From the NCBI GenBank assembly GCA_046594915.1, contig JBKJRC010000003.1, positions 1 to 64,000 on the forward strand: DNA of 64,000 bases, written 5' to 3'. Made by a program: the position numbers and the translations under genes. A model generated the notes under the pieces. It saw only the letters and a program-made list of their open reading frames with translations, did not search any database and was not told the DNA's origin. Below, in pieces: positions 52,228 through 61,334 of this stretch. Position 1 is the first letter of the stretch, and each line of letters begins with the position of its first letter. The DNA is from Methylotenera_A sp046594915. GTDB lineage: Bacteria > Pseudomonadota > Gammaproteobacteria > Burkholderiales > Methylophilaceae.

Positions 52228-52269
52228 AATCACATAAATAAAATCACTTAAATAAAATCACATAAGTGA
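52228..52269. repeat. 14-bp triplication between dnaE and accA
   Basis: AATCACATAAATAA, AATCACTTAAATAA, AATCACATAAGTGA, head to tail (52228-52241, 52242-52255, 52256-52269), starting 22 bp after the dnaE stop. Confidence 0.93.
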
Positions 52270-52289
52270 AATAGTTGAGTAATATAAAA

Positions 52290-53285
52290 ATGACCTCCAG
52301 ACGCGCCACCGATGCAAAAATTAGCTATTTAGACTTTGAGCAACCAATTGCCGAGCTCGAAAAACGCATTGAAGCTTTGCAAGTTTCGCATGATGAACAT
52401 GAAGAACTGGATATTTCTAAAGAGCTGGATCAACTACAAAAAAAACAAAAAAAATTGTTAGAAGAAACCTATCAAAACTTAAGTGCATGGCAAATATCGC
52501 AAGTTGCAAGACACCCGCAACGGCCGTACACGCTGGATTATATTCGCGAATTATTCACCGATTTTGAAGAATTACACGGCGACCGCGCCTATGCAGATGA
52601 CCCCGCGATTGTGGGCGGCTTGGCGCGATTTGAAGGGATTTCAGTGATTGTGATCGGTCATCAAAAAGGCCGCGATGTCAAAGAACGACAATACCGCAAT
52701 TTTGGTATGCCACGTCCAGAAGGCTATCGCAAAGCCTTGCGATTATATCGCCTAGCCGAAAAATTCGGCTTACCGATTGTGACTTTAATCGACACGCCTG
52801 GCGCTTATCCTGGTATCGGTGCGGAAGAGCGCGGACAAAGTGAAGCGATTGCCAAAAATCTCTATGTGATGGCCGAGCTTAAAACGCCCATTATTGGCGT
52901 GATTATTGGTGAAGGTGGCTCTGGCGGCGCGCTGGCTTTAGGCGTGGTGGATCAATTATTAATGCTGCAATATGCTACTTATTCGGTGATTTCGCCCGAA
53001 GGTTGTGCCTCGATTTTATGGAAAAGTGCCAGTAAAGCGCCAGAAGCGGCCGAAACATTGGCGATTACTGCTGATAGACTTAAGTTGCTTGGTTTGGTGG
53101 ATATTATTGTGAGCGAGCCATTGGGTGGCGCGCATCGTAATATGAGCGCAGTGATGCAGTCTTTGCGTAAAACGCTTAAAGATCAATTGCTTGCTTTGCA
53201 GAAAAAAGATACCGACCAGCTATTAACAGCGCGTTACGCCCGCTTGATGAGTTATGGAAAATTTAAAGAAACAGTCCCTAAATAA
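52290..53285 (+). CDS. accA: Acetyl-CoA carboxylase carboxyltransferase subunit alpha AccA
   Basis: 331 aa from ATG 52290 (TTG 52275 is an alternative). N-terminal helices YLDFEQPIAELEKRIEAL are typical. The crotonase-type carboxyltransferase core has RPYTLDYI, HGDRAYADDPAIVGG, IDTPGAYPGIGAEERGQ and GEGGSGGALA. With AccD (elsewhere) it transfers carboxyl from biotin to acetyl-CoA, the first step of fatty acid synthesis. Its last 32 bp overlap the start of tilS. Confidence 0.96.
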   Translation: MTSRRATDAKISYLDFEQPIAELEKRIEALQVSHDEHEELDISKELDQLQKKQKKLLEETYQNLSAWQISQVARHPQRPYTLDYIRELFTDFEELHGDRAYADDPAIVGGLARFEGISVIVIGHQKGRDVKERQYRNFGMPRPEGYRKALRLYRLAEKFGLPIVTLIDTPGAYPGIGAEERGQSEAIAKNLYVMAELKTPIIGVIIGEGGSGGALALGVVDQLLMLQYATYSVISPEGCASILWKSASKAPEAAETLAITADRLKLLGLVDIIVSEPLGGAHRNMSAVMQSLRKTLKDQLLALQKKDTDQLLTARYARLMSYGKFKETVPK

Positions 53286-54696
53286 CAATAGTCCTGATAA
53301 AAAAAGTGCAAGCAAAAAAAGCCCAAGTAAAAAAATAGCGACTCAAAAAACTGTACTTTTACAGCAACTTAACACTTTTTTTACCGCGGTTTTTTCAGAA
53401 AAAAAATTAGTTAATCCTCGGCTAGTTGTTGGTTTAAGTGGCGGTTTAGATTCTTGCGTACTGCTGCATTTGTTGGCGCAGCTGCGCCAAACCTTGGCTT
53501 TTCAACTGAGCGCGCATCATGTGCATCATGGTTTAAGCGCACATGCGGATGCGTGGGCTGATTTTTGTCGAATCAGCTGCAGCCAACTCAATATTGCGTT
53601 TACTATTTCAAAAGTTAATGTTGATATAAATAGTGGCTTAGGCGTTGAAGCGACTGCGCGAAAGCGGCGCTACGCCGCGCTGAAGAACAGCAATGCTGAT
53701 TTTATCTGCACCGCACATCATCAAGACGATCAGGCCGAAACTGTATTGCTGCAACTGGCGCGTGGCGCTGGTGTAAAAGGTTTGGCGGGTATGGCGCAAA
53801 TTGATGATAAGCGCAAATTATTGCGGCCTTTGCTGGATACATCCAGAGCCGAGTTAGTCGCGTATGCCAAACAACATCAATTGGACTGGGTAGAGGATGA
53901 AAGTAATGCCAATACGCAGTTTGACCGAAATTTTATGCGTCACACGCTTTTGCCGATTTTTATGCAGCAATATCCTGCAATTAAGCACACTTTGTCGCGC
54001 ACAGCACAGCATTTAGCCCAGGCGAATAGCTTGTTGGACGCGCTTGCAAAGCAAGATGCGATTGATTGCTTAACAGCCGATTCGGCTCAAAAAACATTGG
54101 CATTAGCGCCGTTAATGCATTTAAGCGAACCTAGAATCGATAATGTGTTGCGCTGGTGGCTAGGTCAGAACCAAGTGTTGATGCCAAGTACTGCGCAGTT
54201 GCAACAAATTACCCAGCAATTGTTATACGCAAAATCGGATGCCGCGATTAAAATTGAGTTAAAGAGTGAAAATTTAGATCATCGATTAACGCTCCGGCGC
54301 TATCAACATCGTGCATATTTAAGCGCTGAATCCGCTGATGCTTTATTGATCGATTGTATCTGGCAAGGCGAAGCAAAGTTACATTTGCCCAACCTTACCT
54401 ATTTAACGTTTCATCATGAAATAGGACAAGGTCTTGCCATTCGTTACCTGAATAATAAACAGTTGCGGATTAAAAGTCGCGCAGGCAACGAACGATTTAA
54501 ACCCGATTTAAATCGACCCAGTCGTAGCTTAAAAATCGCGTTACAAAGCGCAGCAATGCCGCCGTGGCTGCGTGCGCAACTACCGCTTATTTTTGTGGAT
54601 GATTGTTTGGTGCTGATTCCGAATGTTGCTGTCGACGCAAACTATCAAGCCCAAGCAGAAGAAATGGGCTTGATAATTGAATGGCATTTGGATTAA
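53254..54696 (+). CDS. tilS: tRNA(Ile)-lysidine synthetase TilS
   Basis: 480 aa. PP-loop VGLSGGLDSCVLL, HHVHHGLSAHAD, TARKRRYAAL, TAHHQDDQAETVLLQL, followed by the TilS linker and C-terminal domain (IKSRAGNERFKP). It makes lysidine at the CAU anticodon of tRNA-Ile, needed to read AUA. The ATG lies inside accA (32-bp overlap, translational coupling). The first ~30 residues are a Lys/Ser-rich low-complexity tail not usual in the family. The stop codon lies in the first unit of a tandem repeat. Confidence 0.94.
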   Translation: MENLKKQSLNNNSPDKKSASKKSPSKKIATQKTVLLQQLNTFFTAVFSEKKLVNPRLVVGLSGGLDSCVLLHLLAQLRQTLAFQLSAHHVHHGLSAHADAWADFCRISCSQLNIAFTISKVNVDINSGLGVEATARKRRYAALKNSNADFICTAHHQDDQAETVLLQLARGAGVKGLAGMAQIDDKRKLLRPLLDTSRAELVAYAKQHQLDWVEDESNANTQFDRNFMRHTLLPIFMQQYPAIKHTLSRTAQHLAQANSLLDALAKQDAIDCLTADSAQKTLALAPLMHLSEPRIDNVLRWWLGQNQVLMPSTAQLQQITQQLLYAKSDAAIKIELKSENLDHRLTLRRYQHRAYLSAESADALLIDCIWQGEAKLHLPNLTYLTFHHEIGQGLAIRYLNNKQLRIKSRAGNERFKPDLNRPSRSLKIALQSAAMPPWLRAQLPLIFVDDCLVLIPNVAVDANYQAQAEEMGLIIEWHLD

Positions 54697-54738
54697 CTTC
54701 GAGAATTAACTTCAAGAATTAACTTTAGAATTAAACTG
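54691..54738. repeat. 12-13 bp tandem repeat starting at tilS stop
   Basis: GATTAACTTCGA, GAATTAACTTCAA, GAATTAACTTTA, then a partial GAATTAAAC. The first unit contains the tilS TAA. Confidence 0.9.
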
Positions 54739-54759
54739 TAAAATTATCTGTTTGAATTA

Positions 54760-54785
54760 ACGGGTTAAGTTAACCCATTTTTTTT
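54760..54785 (+). terminator. Terminator of tilS
   Basis: GGGTTA/TAACCC stem with a 3-nt loop followed by eight T after one A; it lies between tilS and the convergent tesA. Confidence 0.75.
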
Positions 54786-54808
54786 GGGTAATTTTTGGTG
54801 TTAAGTCA

Positions 54809-55468
54809 TTATTTTTTTAGTAAGGGCTTTAATGTTGGCCAAATGTTTTCTAGTAACTGTGGCTGTGCAGCGGCTGAGGGATGCAAGCCGTCATCTAAAA
54901 TCAAGTTAGGATGGCCAGCCACGCCATCTAAAAAAAACGGCACTAAATTTAGCTGGTATTTGCTTGCCAAGTTTGTATAAATCGCGCTGAATTTTTGCGT
55001 GTATTGCATGCCGTAGTTGGGCGGTATTTTCATGCCGAGCAATATTACGGTAGCTTTTGACGCTTTGGCTTTGCTAATCATGCTGTTTAAATTGCTTTGC
55101 ATTTCACTCAAACTTAAGCCACGTAAGCCGTCGTTGGCACCTAGTTCCAACATAATAATATCGGGTTTATGCGTAACCAGCATTTGATTAAAACGGCTTA
55201 AACCGCCGCTGGTGGTTTCGCCGCTAATGCTGGTATTAATCACTTTATAATCACTATTTTGTTGCTTTAATTTGTTATCTAACAGCGCAACCCAACCTGT
55301 ACTCGGCTGAATGCCATAGGCTGCAGATAAACTATCGCCAAAAACCACGATAGTTTGTGCCGCTTGCGCGGTAGTTGCAACCAAAGCCATTACAATGACA
55401 CTAAACCAGGTAACTGTAGACCCCGTAATAAAAATCTGAGTTAAAAAATTAAACAAACGAGAACGCAT
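54809..55468 (-). CDS. tesA: Periplasmic GDSL esterase/acyl-CoA thioesterase TesA
   Basis: 219 aa from ATG 55468. Signal peptide ends near AQA-AQ. SGNH hydrolase blocks: GDSLSAAYG with the nucleophile Ser, ISGETTSGG with the oxyanion Gly, LELGANDGLRG with Asn, and DGLHPSAAAQ with the Asp-x-x-His of the triad. It hydrolyses acyl esters and thioesters in the periplasm. As in E. coli it is divergent from ybbA-ybbP; here the two ATG codons are only 2 bp apart. Confidence 0.92.
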   Translation of the reverse strand: MRSRLFNFLTQIFITGSTVTWFSVIVMALVATTAQAAQTIVVFGDSLSAAYGIQPSTGWVALLDNKLKQQNSDYKVINTSISGETTSGGLSRFNQMLVTHKPDIIMLELGANDGLRGLSLSEMQSNLNSMISKAKASKATVILLGMKIPPNYGMQYTQKFSAIYTNLASKYQLNLVPFFLDGVAGHPNLILDDGLHPSAAAQPQLLENIWPTLKPLLKK

Positions 55469-55470
55469 AC

Positions 55471-56211
55471 ATGCTACTTTCTGAAAAGAATATTCAAACC
55501 AACAATAAAGATTTAACAACGTGCGGTAATGCTATTTTAGCGACAAATTTATATAAAAGTGTGGGAGAAGCGCCGAATACCATCGAGATTTTATCCAATT
55601 TGCAATTGCAAGTGGCCTTAGGTGAGAGTGTGGCGATTGTGGGTAGTTCCGGCTCTGGTAAATCAACTTTGCTGGGCTTGCTGGCTGGGCTTGATTATCC
55701 AACAAGCGGCAGTGTAACGGTGAAAGGTGCAGCTTTTAGTGATTTAGATGAAGATGCGCGCGCCGCCATTCGCGGTAAGCAGATGGGTTTTGTGTTTCAG
55801 TCATTTCAACTGCTACCCACCATGACAGCATTAGAAAACGTGATGTTGCCGATGCAGTTATCCAATCAAGCCAATGCTAAACAAATCGCCATAGAAACGC
55901 TGGAAAAAGTGGGGTTAAGTACGCGCTTAAGTCATTATCCAAAACAGCTTTCTGGCGGTGAACAGCAACGCGTAGCGATTGCGCGAGCATTTGCGCCGCA
56001 GCCAGCTATCTTGTTTGCAGATGAACCAACGGGCAACCTGGATTTAGCCACAGGTGAACGCATTATTGATTTGCTGTTTAACTTGAATCAGGCTGCTGGT
56101 ACGACGTTGATTTTGGTGACGCATGATGTGAAACTGGCGTTGCGCTGCCAACGCACGCTCACTTTGATGAATGGGCAATTAAGCGCGATTGGTCAGTTAG
56201 GTGAGTTGTAA
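55471..56211 (+). CDS. ybbA: ABC transporter ATP-binding protein YbbA
   Basis: 246 aa. MacB/LolD-type ATPase: Walker A GSSGSGKSTLL, Q-loop FVFQSFQLLPTMTALENVMLP, signature LSGGEQQRVAIARAF, Walker B ILFADEPTGNLD, H-loop VTHD. It works with the permease encoded 12 bp downstream. The first ~35 residues (SEKNIQTNNKDLTTCGN...) are longer than usual, so translation might begin further in, but no better start codon with a ribosome binding site was found. Confidence 0.92.
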   Translation: MLLSEKNIQTNNKDLTTCGNAILATNLYKSVGEAPNTIEILSNLQLQVALGESVAIVGSSGSGKSTLLGLLAGLDYPTSGSVTVKGAAFSDLDEDARAAIRGKQMGFVFQSFQLLPTMTALENVMLPMQLSNQANAKQIAIETLEKVGLSTRLSHYPKQLSGGEQQRVAIARAFAPQPAILFADEPTGNLDLATGERIIDLLFNLNQAAGTTLILVTHDVKLALRCQRTLTLMNGQLSAIGQLGEL

Positions 56212-56223
56212 GTTTTAAATACG

Positions 56224-58731
56224 ATGATTTCAAATATAATGATTTTTAAATTAAGCGTTCAGCAATTATTTTCACAGTGGAAATCGGGTGATTTGCGCGT
56301 CATGCTATTCGCGCTGATTTTAGCGGTAACGTCAATTACCGCGGTTAATTTTTTTATTAATCGCATCGCGTTGCATCTAAATGCGCAGGGCGGCTTGTTG
56401 CTTGGTGGCGATTTAGTAGTGATTTCAGATCATGTGATTCCCAAAAACTACACAGAGCTTGCCAAACAATATGGCCTACAAAGCACGTCTACGCTTGAGT
56501 TTCCCAGCATGGTCATTAAAGGTTCGCGCAATCAATTAGCCGAAATAAAAGCATTGGAAGCCGGCTTTCCTTTAAGAGGCGATTTTGGCGTTCAATTAAG
56601 CAATAATCAGCCATCGCAAAACCTGCGCGCAATTCCAAATAAAAGTGAAGTGTGGTTAGAGCCGCGTTTAGCCAGCATTTTAAATGTGGCGATTGGTGAT
56701 ACGGTAGAAGTGGGCGCAGCAACTTTTAAGGTGGCAGGCCTTTTGGTGCGCGAGCCATCGCGCGGCGGTGATATGTTCAGTTTTGCGCCGCGCTTAATGC
56801 TGCATAGTGACGATATTGCTAAAACCGAGCTGCTTCAATTTGGCAGCCGCGTAAAATATCAACTACTGGTTGCGGGCAACGCAGATAAAATCGCCCAGTT
56901 TTCATCCGCAATTACCCCACAATTACAGCGCGGCGAACGGGTTGAAGACATTAAAACCGCAAGGCCTGAGATTAAAAGTGCGCTGGAAAAAGCCGAGACT
57001 TTTTTAGGCTTAAGCGCCATGGCCAGTGTGGTGCTTTCAATTGTTGCCATGCTGCTTGCCAGTGCGCCTTTTGTTGCCCGAAGCACCAATATGGCAGCTT
57101 TGCTGCGTTGTTTTGGCGCAAGTAAAGCAACCATACAAAAAATACTGCTATTGCAAACTGCTATGCTGGCCTTAATCGGCGGTGTTTTGGGTTGTGCGAT
57201 TGGCTACATTTTGCAGTTTGGCCTAGCTTTTATTGCAGGCAGATTATTTTTAGAAACACTGCCATCACCCAATTTTATGCCAGTATTAGTTGGCTTTAGT
57301 CTGTCGTTTGCTATTTTATTCAGCATTATGTGGCCGCATATTCAAGCGCTTAAAAATGTATCCATCATGCGAATTTTAAGGCGCGATATCACCGAAACGC
57401 CCGTTAAATTATGGTTAACTTATACGCCAATTGTCATGGTGAGCGCGCTGTTAATTGGCACTCTGGCAAAAACATTGCAATTGGCTGGCGCATTTTTACT
57501 GGGTATTATCGGCATCTGTGTAGTGGCTGGTTTGCTGGCTTATGGCTTGTCTAAACTGCTTCATTATGTAAGTCAGCGATTTAAAGGTCATTATGCCATT
57601 CGATTTGGTTTTGCTAATTTGAATCGGCGCTTGGGTTTATCGATTGCGCAGATGGTTGGCTTTAGTTTAGGCGCAATGGTGCTGATGCTGTTAATGATGA
57701 TTAAAACCGATTTGCTGGATGCATGGCGCGCATCAATGCCAGCCGATGCGCCGAATCGATTTGTGATTAATATTCAGCCGGATCAAGTACAGCCTGTAAG
57801 CGCATTTATTAACCAATTAAGTGTGCATAAAGCGCAAATATTCCCCATGATACGCGGCAGGCTGATTGCTAAAAACGATCAAGCGATTACGCCTGATGGG
57901 TTTGAAGATGAGCGCGCAAAAAGACTAGTTTCGCGTGAGTTTAATTTATCCAGCGCGCTCAATATGCAGCCTGATAACAAACTGCTACAAGGCCGCTGGT
58001 GGCAGGCGAATGAGGCAGGTTTACCCATGGTTTCAATTGAGGAGGATATTGCTAAAACGCTGAATATTAAGCTTGGCGATAGGTTAACTTATGATATTGC
58101 TGGCAGCCAGATTAATCTCACTGTGATGAGTATCCGCAAAGTAGAGTGGGACAGCATGCGGGCTAATTTTTTTGCGGTAACGCCATTAGATACACTTAAA
58201 AATTATCCCACCAGCTTTATGACCGCTTTTTATCTGCCGCAAAATCAGGCGTCTGCATTGAATGCGTTGGTGCAAAAATTTCCAAATTTTACGGTGATAG
58301 ATACAGCTAATATCATGAATCAATTGCGCGATATTATGAGTAAACTCACATTGGCGATTGGCTTTGTTTTTATGTTTTGCGTGATTGCGGGGCTGATTGT
58401 GCTGTATGCCGCATTAATCGCCACGCGTGAGGCGCGTTTGCAAGAGTCTGCATTGCTGCGCATATTAGGCGCGTCACGCCAGCAAGTTACCGTGGCGTTG
58501 CTGGCAGAATTTGCCAGTATTGGCATGGTAGCGGCTTTGGTGTCTATCATCATGGCGGTTGCGTTAAGTTTTTTCCTGAGTATTTTTGTGCTGGATATTC
58601 CTTATCAATTGAATGCTGGTTTAGCAATCGGTGTATTTGCGCTCACTTTGGTGCTGATTCCACTCGCCGCTTGGTCGGTGATTCGCGGCTATTTAAATGT
58701 GCCGCCCAAACAGTTATTAAATAGCATCTAA
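56224..58731 (+). CDS. ybbP: FtsX-family ABC permease YbbP
   Basis: 835 aa. Two FtsX/MacB-type permease modules in one chain: a first membrane helix at ~25-45, a large periplasmic domain, three helices at ~265-375, further helices at ~400-490, a second periplasmic domain, and the last three helices at ~705-825 (ESALLRILGASRQQVTVALL is the conserved coupling region). Partner of YbbA, probably a mechanotransmission or lipid-linked system; in E. coli the operon neighbours tesA, suggesting a shared envelope role. Confidence 0.92.
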   Translation: MISNIMIFKLSVQQLFSQWKSGDLRVMLFALILAVTSITAVNFFINRIALHLNAQGGLLLGGDLVVISDHVIPKNYTELAKQYGLQSTSTLEFPSMVIKGSRNQLAEIKALEAGFPLRGDFGVQLSNNQPSQNLRAIPNKSEVWLEPRLASILNVAIGDTVEVGAATFKVAGLLVREPSRGGDMFSFAPRLMLHSDDIAKTELLQFGSRVKYQLLVAGNADKIAQFSSAITPQLQRGERVEDIKTARPEIKSALEKAETFLGLSAMASVVLSIVAMLLASAPFVARSTNMAALLRCFGASKATIQKILLLQTAMLALIGGVLGCAIGYILQFGLAFIAGRLFLETLPSPNFMPVLVGFSLSFAILFSIMWPHIQALKNVSIMRILRRDITETPVKLWLTYTPIVMVSALLIGTLAKTLQLAGAFLLGIIGICVVAGLLAYGLSKLLHYVSQRFKGHYAIRFGFANLNRRLGLSIAQMVGFSLGAMVLMLLMMIKTDLLDAWRASMPADAPNRFVINIQPDQVQPVSAFINQLSVHKAQIFPMIRGRLIAKNDQAITPDGFEDERAKRLVSREFNLSSALNMQPDNKLLQGRWWQANEAGLPMVSIEEDIAKTLNIKLGDRLTYDIAGSQINLTVMSIRKVEWDSMRANFFAVTPLDTLKNYPTSFMTAFYLPQNQASALNALVQKFPNFTVIDTANIMNQLRDIMSKLTLAIGFVFMFCVIAGLIVLYAALIATREARLQESALLRILGASRQQVTVALLAEFASIGMVAALVSIIMAVALSFFLSIFVLDIPYQLNAGLAIGVFALTLVLIPLAAWSVIRGYLNVPPKQLLNSI

Positions 58732-58756
58732 TTGATTATATTTTTAGACTAGTTTT

Positions 58757-58798
58757 TATGGCTGTATACAACCAGTTAATTGGTTGTATACAGCCATA
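58757..58798. promoter_or_regulatory. Twin dyad sites, candidate enhancer of TonB-receptor promoter
   Basis: The block is a perfect inverted repeat with 18-bp arms around GTTAAT. Each arm contains a near-palindrome of its own: TGGCTGTATACAACCA (58759-58774) and TGGTTGTATACAGCCA (58781-58796), both centred on TGTATACA. The centres are 22 bp apart, two helical turns, as for a pair of activator dimers. It lies ~128 bp before the predicted sigma-54 start. Alternative: a terminator for ybbP, though its T tract is poor. Confidence 0.6.
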
Positions 58799-58879
58799 TT
58801 TTAAGCTTATAATCTATTCTTTATCAATGCCTTGCTGGTGAGTAATTGATTTTATTCAACCTTTTAGAACCTTAGCTGC

Positions 58880-58895
58880 TGGAATGTATTTTGCA
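58880..58895 (+). promoter_or_regulatory. Sigma-54 promoter of the TonB-receptor operon
   Basis: TGGAATGTATTTTGCA fits TGGCACG-N4-TTGCA with exact GG-N10-GC spacing (GG 58881-58882, GC 58893-58894). It lies 40 bp before the ATG. The gene after the receptor encodes a sigma-54 activator, which supports the call. Confidence 0.68.
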
Positions 58896-58934
58896 TATAT
58901 AAAGCGATATATAAGTCCAAGCCTAAGGGAAAAC

Positions 58935-61301
58935 ATGAAAAAACCATTACAACCAAAATATATTTTACTGGCCGTTATCGCCGCTTATGCCACGCCGCAA
59001 ATATCGATGGCAGAAGAGTTAACGGCTATTAGTACTGAAAAAATTGAGGTGATTAGCACAACGCCATTGCAAGGTATTGGATTACCTTTAGAGCAGATTC
59101 CCGCTAATGTGCAATCGGTAAAAGGTGAGCAGCTTAAGGAGCAAAAAAGCTTAAGTATTGCTGACTATATCAATCTAAATTTAACTGGCGTTAGCATCAA
59201 CGACACGCAAAATAACCCGTATCAGCCCGATGTGAGTTTTCATGGATACTCAGCTTCGCCTTTATTAGGCACGCCGCAAGGCTTGTCGGTATTTGTGGAT
59301 GGCGTGCGTGTGAATGAGCCATTTGGCGATGTGGTGAATTGGGATTTAATTTCAACCAATTCCATCAATAGCATCAATTTAATTCCAGGCTCTAATCCAT
59401 TATTTGGCTTAAATACATTGGGCGGTGCGCTATCGGTGCAAACTAAAAGTGGCCGCACCAATGCAGGTGGCGCGGTTGAAGCGTATATGGGTTCTTGGGG
59501 CCGCAGAGCAGGCTCAGCCGAGTTTGGCGGTGTAAGTGATGACGGCGCAATAGATTATTTTATTTCGGCCAATGTGTTTTCAGAGGATGGCTGGCGCGAT
59601 TTTTCACCGACCGATGTTGGACAATTATTTGGTAAAGTAGGTTGGCAAAATGAAACCACTTCACTCAATTTAAGCTACACAGGCGCCGATAATAAGCTGA
59701 TAGGTAACGGCTTAGCGCCAGATGACTTTTTGCGTCAACAAGGCCGTGATTCGATTTTAACCAGACCAGACTTAACCGAAAATAAGCTGTCATTTTTTAG
59801 TTTAAATGGCAGCCATTTTTTTAATGATCAAACACAGTTAAGTGGCAATGCTTATTACAGAAACGCTAAAACAAAAACCTTGAATGGTGACGGAAATGAT
59901 GGCTTTGTGTTTGCAGCTGGTGGCTTAATTGAAAATAATAATGACTGTTTAGCGGATAATAATCCCGATGTAAACTGTTCTGGCGCAATCAATCGCACCA
60001 ATTCAAACCGCACGGGCTATGGCTTTAATGCGCAAATGACATTTGGTCAAGATCTTATGCAGATGAACAACCAGTTTATCACAGGGCTTGGTTACGATTA
60101 TGGTAGAACCAATTTCAAACAAAGTACTGAATACGGTTTAATTAATGCAACGCGTGGCGTGGATGCTTTAGGTTTTTTTAGCGCCGAAGCACCTGTTAAC
60201 TTAAAAGGTGTGAGCAAAACTTGGAGTTTATTTGCCACAGATACGTTGTCACTTAACCCAATGTGGCACTTAACGATGTCTGCGCGTTATAACCATACTA
60301 AAGTAGAAAACGATGACCGACTCAATCCAATTCCTGATCCAGATCCAGCGTTAAATACGTCACTCACCAGCAATCAAAGCTACAATCGTATTAACCCAGC
60401 GGTAGGCGTTAACTTTACACCAAGCAAAGATTTAACCGCTTATGCTAGCTATAACGAAGGTAGCCGCGCGCCTACAGCCATTGAGTTAGGTTGTGCAAAC
60501 CCAGCGCAACCATGTCGTTTGCCTAATGCATTTGCGGGTGATCCGCCATTAGATCAAGTGGTTGCAAAAACTTTTGAAGGCGGCTTACGCGGTAATTTAA
60601 CGCCTGGCGTTCATTGGTCGTTTAGCGTGTATCGGGCGCAAAATTTTGATGATATTCAATTTATTTCATCATCTACCACTGGGGCCGGTTTCTTTGACAA
60701 TGTCGGCAAAACACGGCGCCAAGGCTTAGATGCAGCGATTGGCGGCCGCTTAGAAAAGCTAACCTGGTCGCTGGGTTACAGCTTTATCAAAGCCAGCTAT
60801 CAATCAGACTTTACCATTGTCAGTGAATTAAACGAGACTGAAGCTGGTAGCGGCGTTCAGCAGGTCAAAAAAGGCGATCATCTTCCCGGTATTCCACAAC
60901 ACCAACTAAAATTACGCGCGGCTTATGACGTAACGCCGGCATGGAATGTTGGCACTAATATCTTTGCATTTTCCGATCAATATTCTCGCGGCAACGAAAA
61001 TAACAAATACCAAGGCCAAGGCGCAAAAGTCAGCGGTTATGCCGTGATGAACCTGGATACGCGATATAGTTTTAATAACGGCTGGCAGTTATTTGCTAAA
61101 CTTAACAACATTTTTGACCGTGAATATAATAACGGCGGTTTATTGGGTGAGCATCGCTTTGATGCCAGCAATGGCCAGTTTACGGGGGTTGAATCTGACA
61201 GCAACGCATTTTTTGCGCCAGGTGCGCCGCGTGCTGGCTGGTTTGGAGCGCGTTATGAGTTCGGCGGCAAAAAAACGGCAGCACGCATTGATAACGATTA
61301 A
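58935..61301 (+). CDS. TonB-dependent outer-membrane receptor
   Basis: 788 aa from ATG 58935, which has AAGGGA upstream. Signal peptide to about ISMA-EE. Plug domain (~40-170: TPLEQ-type IPANVQSVKGEQL, NPYQPDVSFHGYSASPLLGTPQGLSVFVDGVRVNEPFGDVVNW), then a 22-strand barrel ending ARYEFGGKK. The plug closely recalls a widespread group of receptors of unassigned substrate rather than a known siderophore receptor. Behind a sigma-54-type promoter and in an apparent operon with a sigma-54 response regulator (33-bp gap), so its cargo may be a regulated nutrient. Confidence 0.9.
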   Translation: MKKPLQPKYILLAVIAAYATPQISMAEELTAISTEKIEVISTTPLQGIGLPLEQIPANVQSVKGEQLKEQKSLSIADYINLNLTGVSINDTQNNPYQPDVSFHGYSASPLLGTPQGLSVFVDGVRVNEPFGDVVNWDLISTNSINSINLIPGSNPLFGLNTLGGALSVQTKSGRTNAGGAVEAYMGSWGRRAGSAEFGGVSDDGAIDYFISANVFSEDGWRDFSPTDVGQLFGKVGWQNETTSLNLSYTGADNKLIGNGLAPDDFLRQQGRDSILTRPDLTENKLSFFSLNGSHFFNDQTQLSGNAYYRNAKTKTLNGDGNDGFVFAAGGLIENNNDCLADNNPDVNCSGAINRTNSNRTGYGFNAQMTFGQDLMQMNNQFITGLGYDYGRTNFKQSTEYGLINATRGVDALGFFSAEAPVNLKGVSKTWSLFATDTLSLNPMWHLTMSARYNHTKVENDDRLNPIPDPDPALNTSLTSNQSYNRINPAVGVNFTPSKDLTAYASYNEGSRAPTAIELGCANPAQPCRLPNAFAGDPPLDQVVAKTFEGGLRGNLTPGVHWSFSVYRAQNFDDIQFISSSTTGAGFFDNVGKTRRQGLDAAIGGRLEKLTWSLGYSFIKASYQSDFTIVSELNETEAGSGVQQVKKGDHLPGIPQHQLKLRAAYDVTPAWNVGTNIFAFSDQYSRGNENNKYQGQGAKVSGYAVMNLDTRYSFNNGWQLFAKLNNIFDREYNNGGLLGEHRFDASNGQFTGVESDSNAFFAPGAPRAGWFGARYEFGGKKTAARIDND

Positions 61302-61334
61302 TCAATTGTTAAAGCTAAATCCTTAAGGAAAACA

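Noticed and set aside
10902..54738. Tandem repeats considered as CRISPR arrays
   Set aside because: Units are directly adjacent, only two to four per locus, with no spacers and no cas genes.
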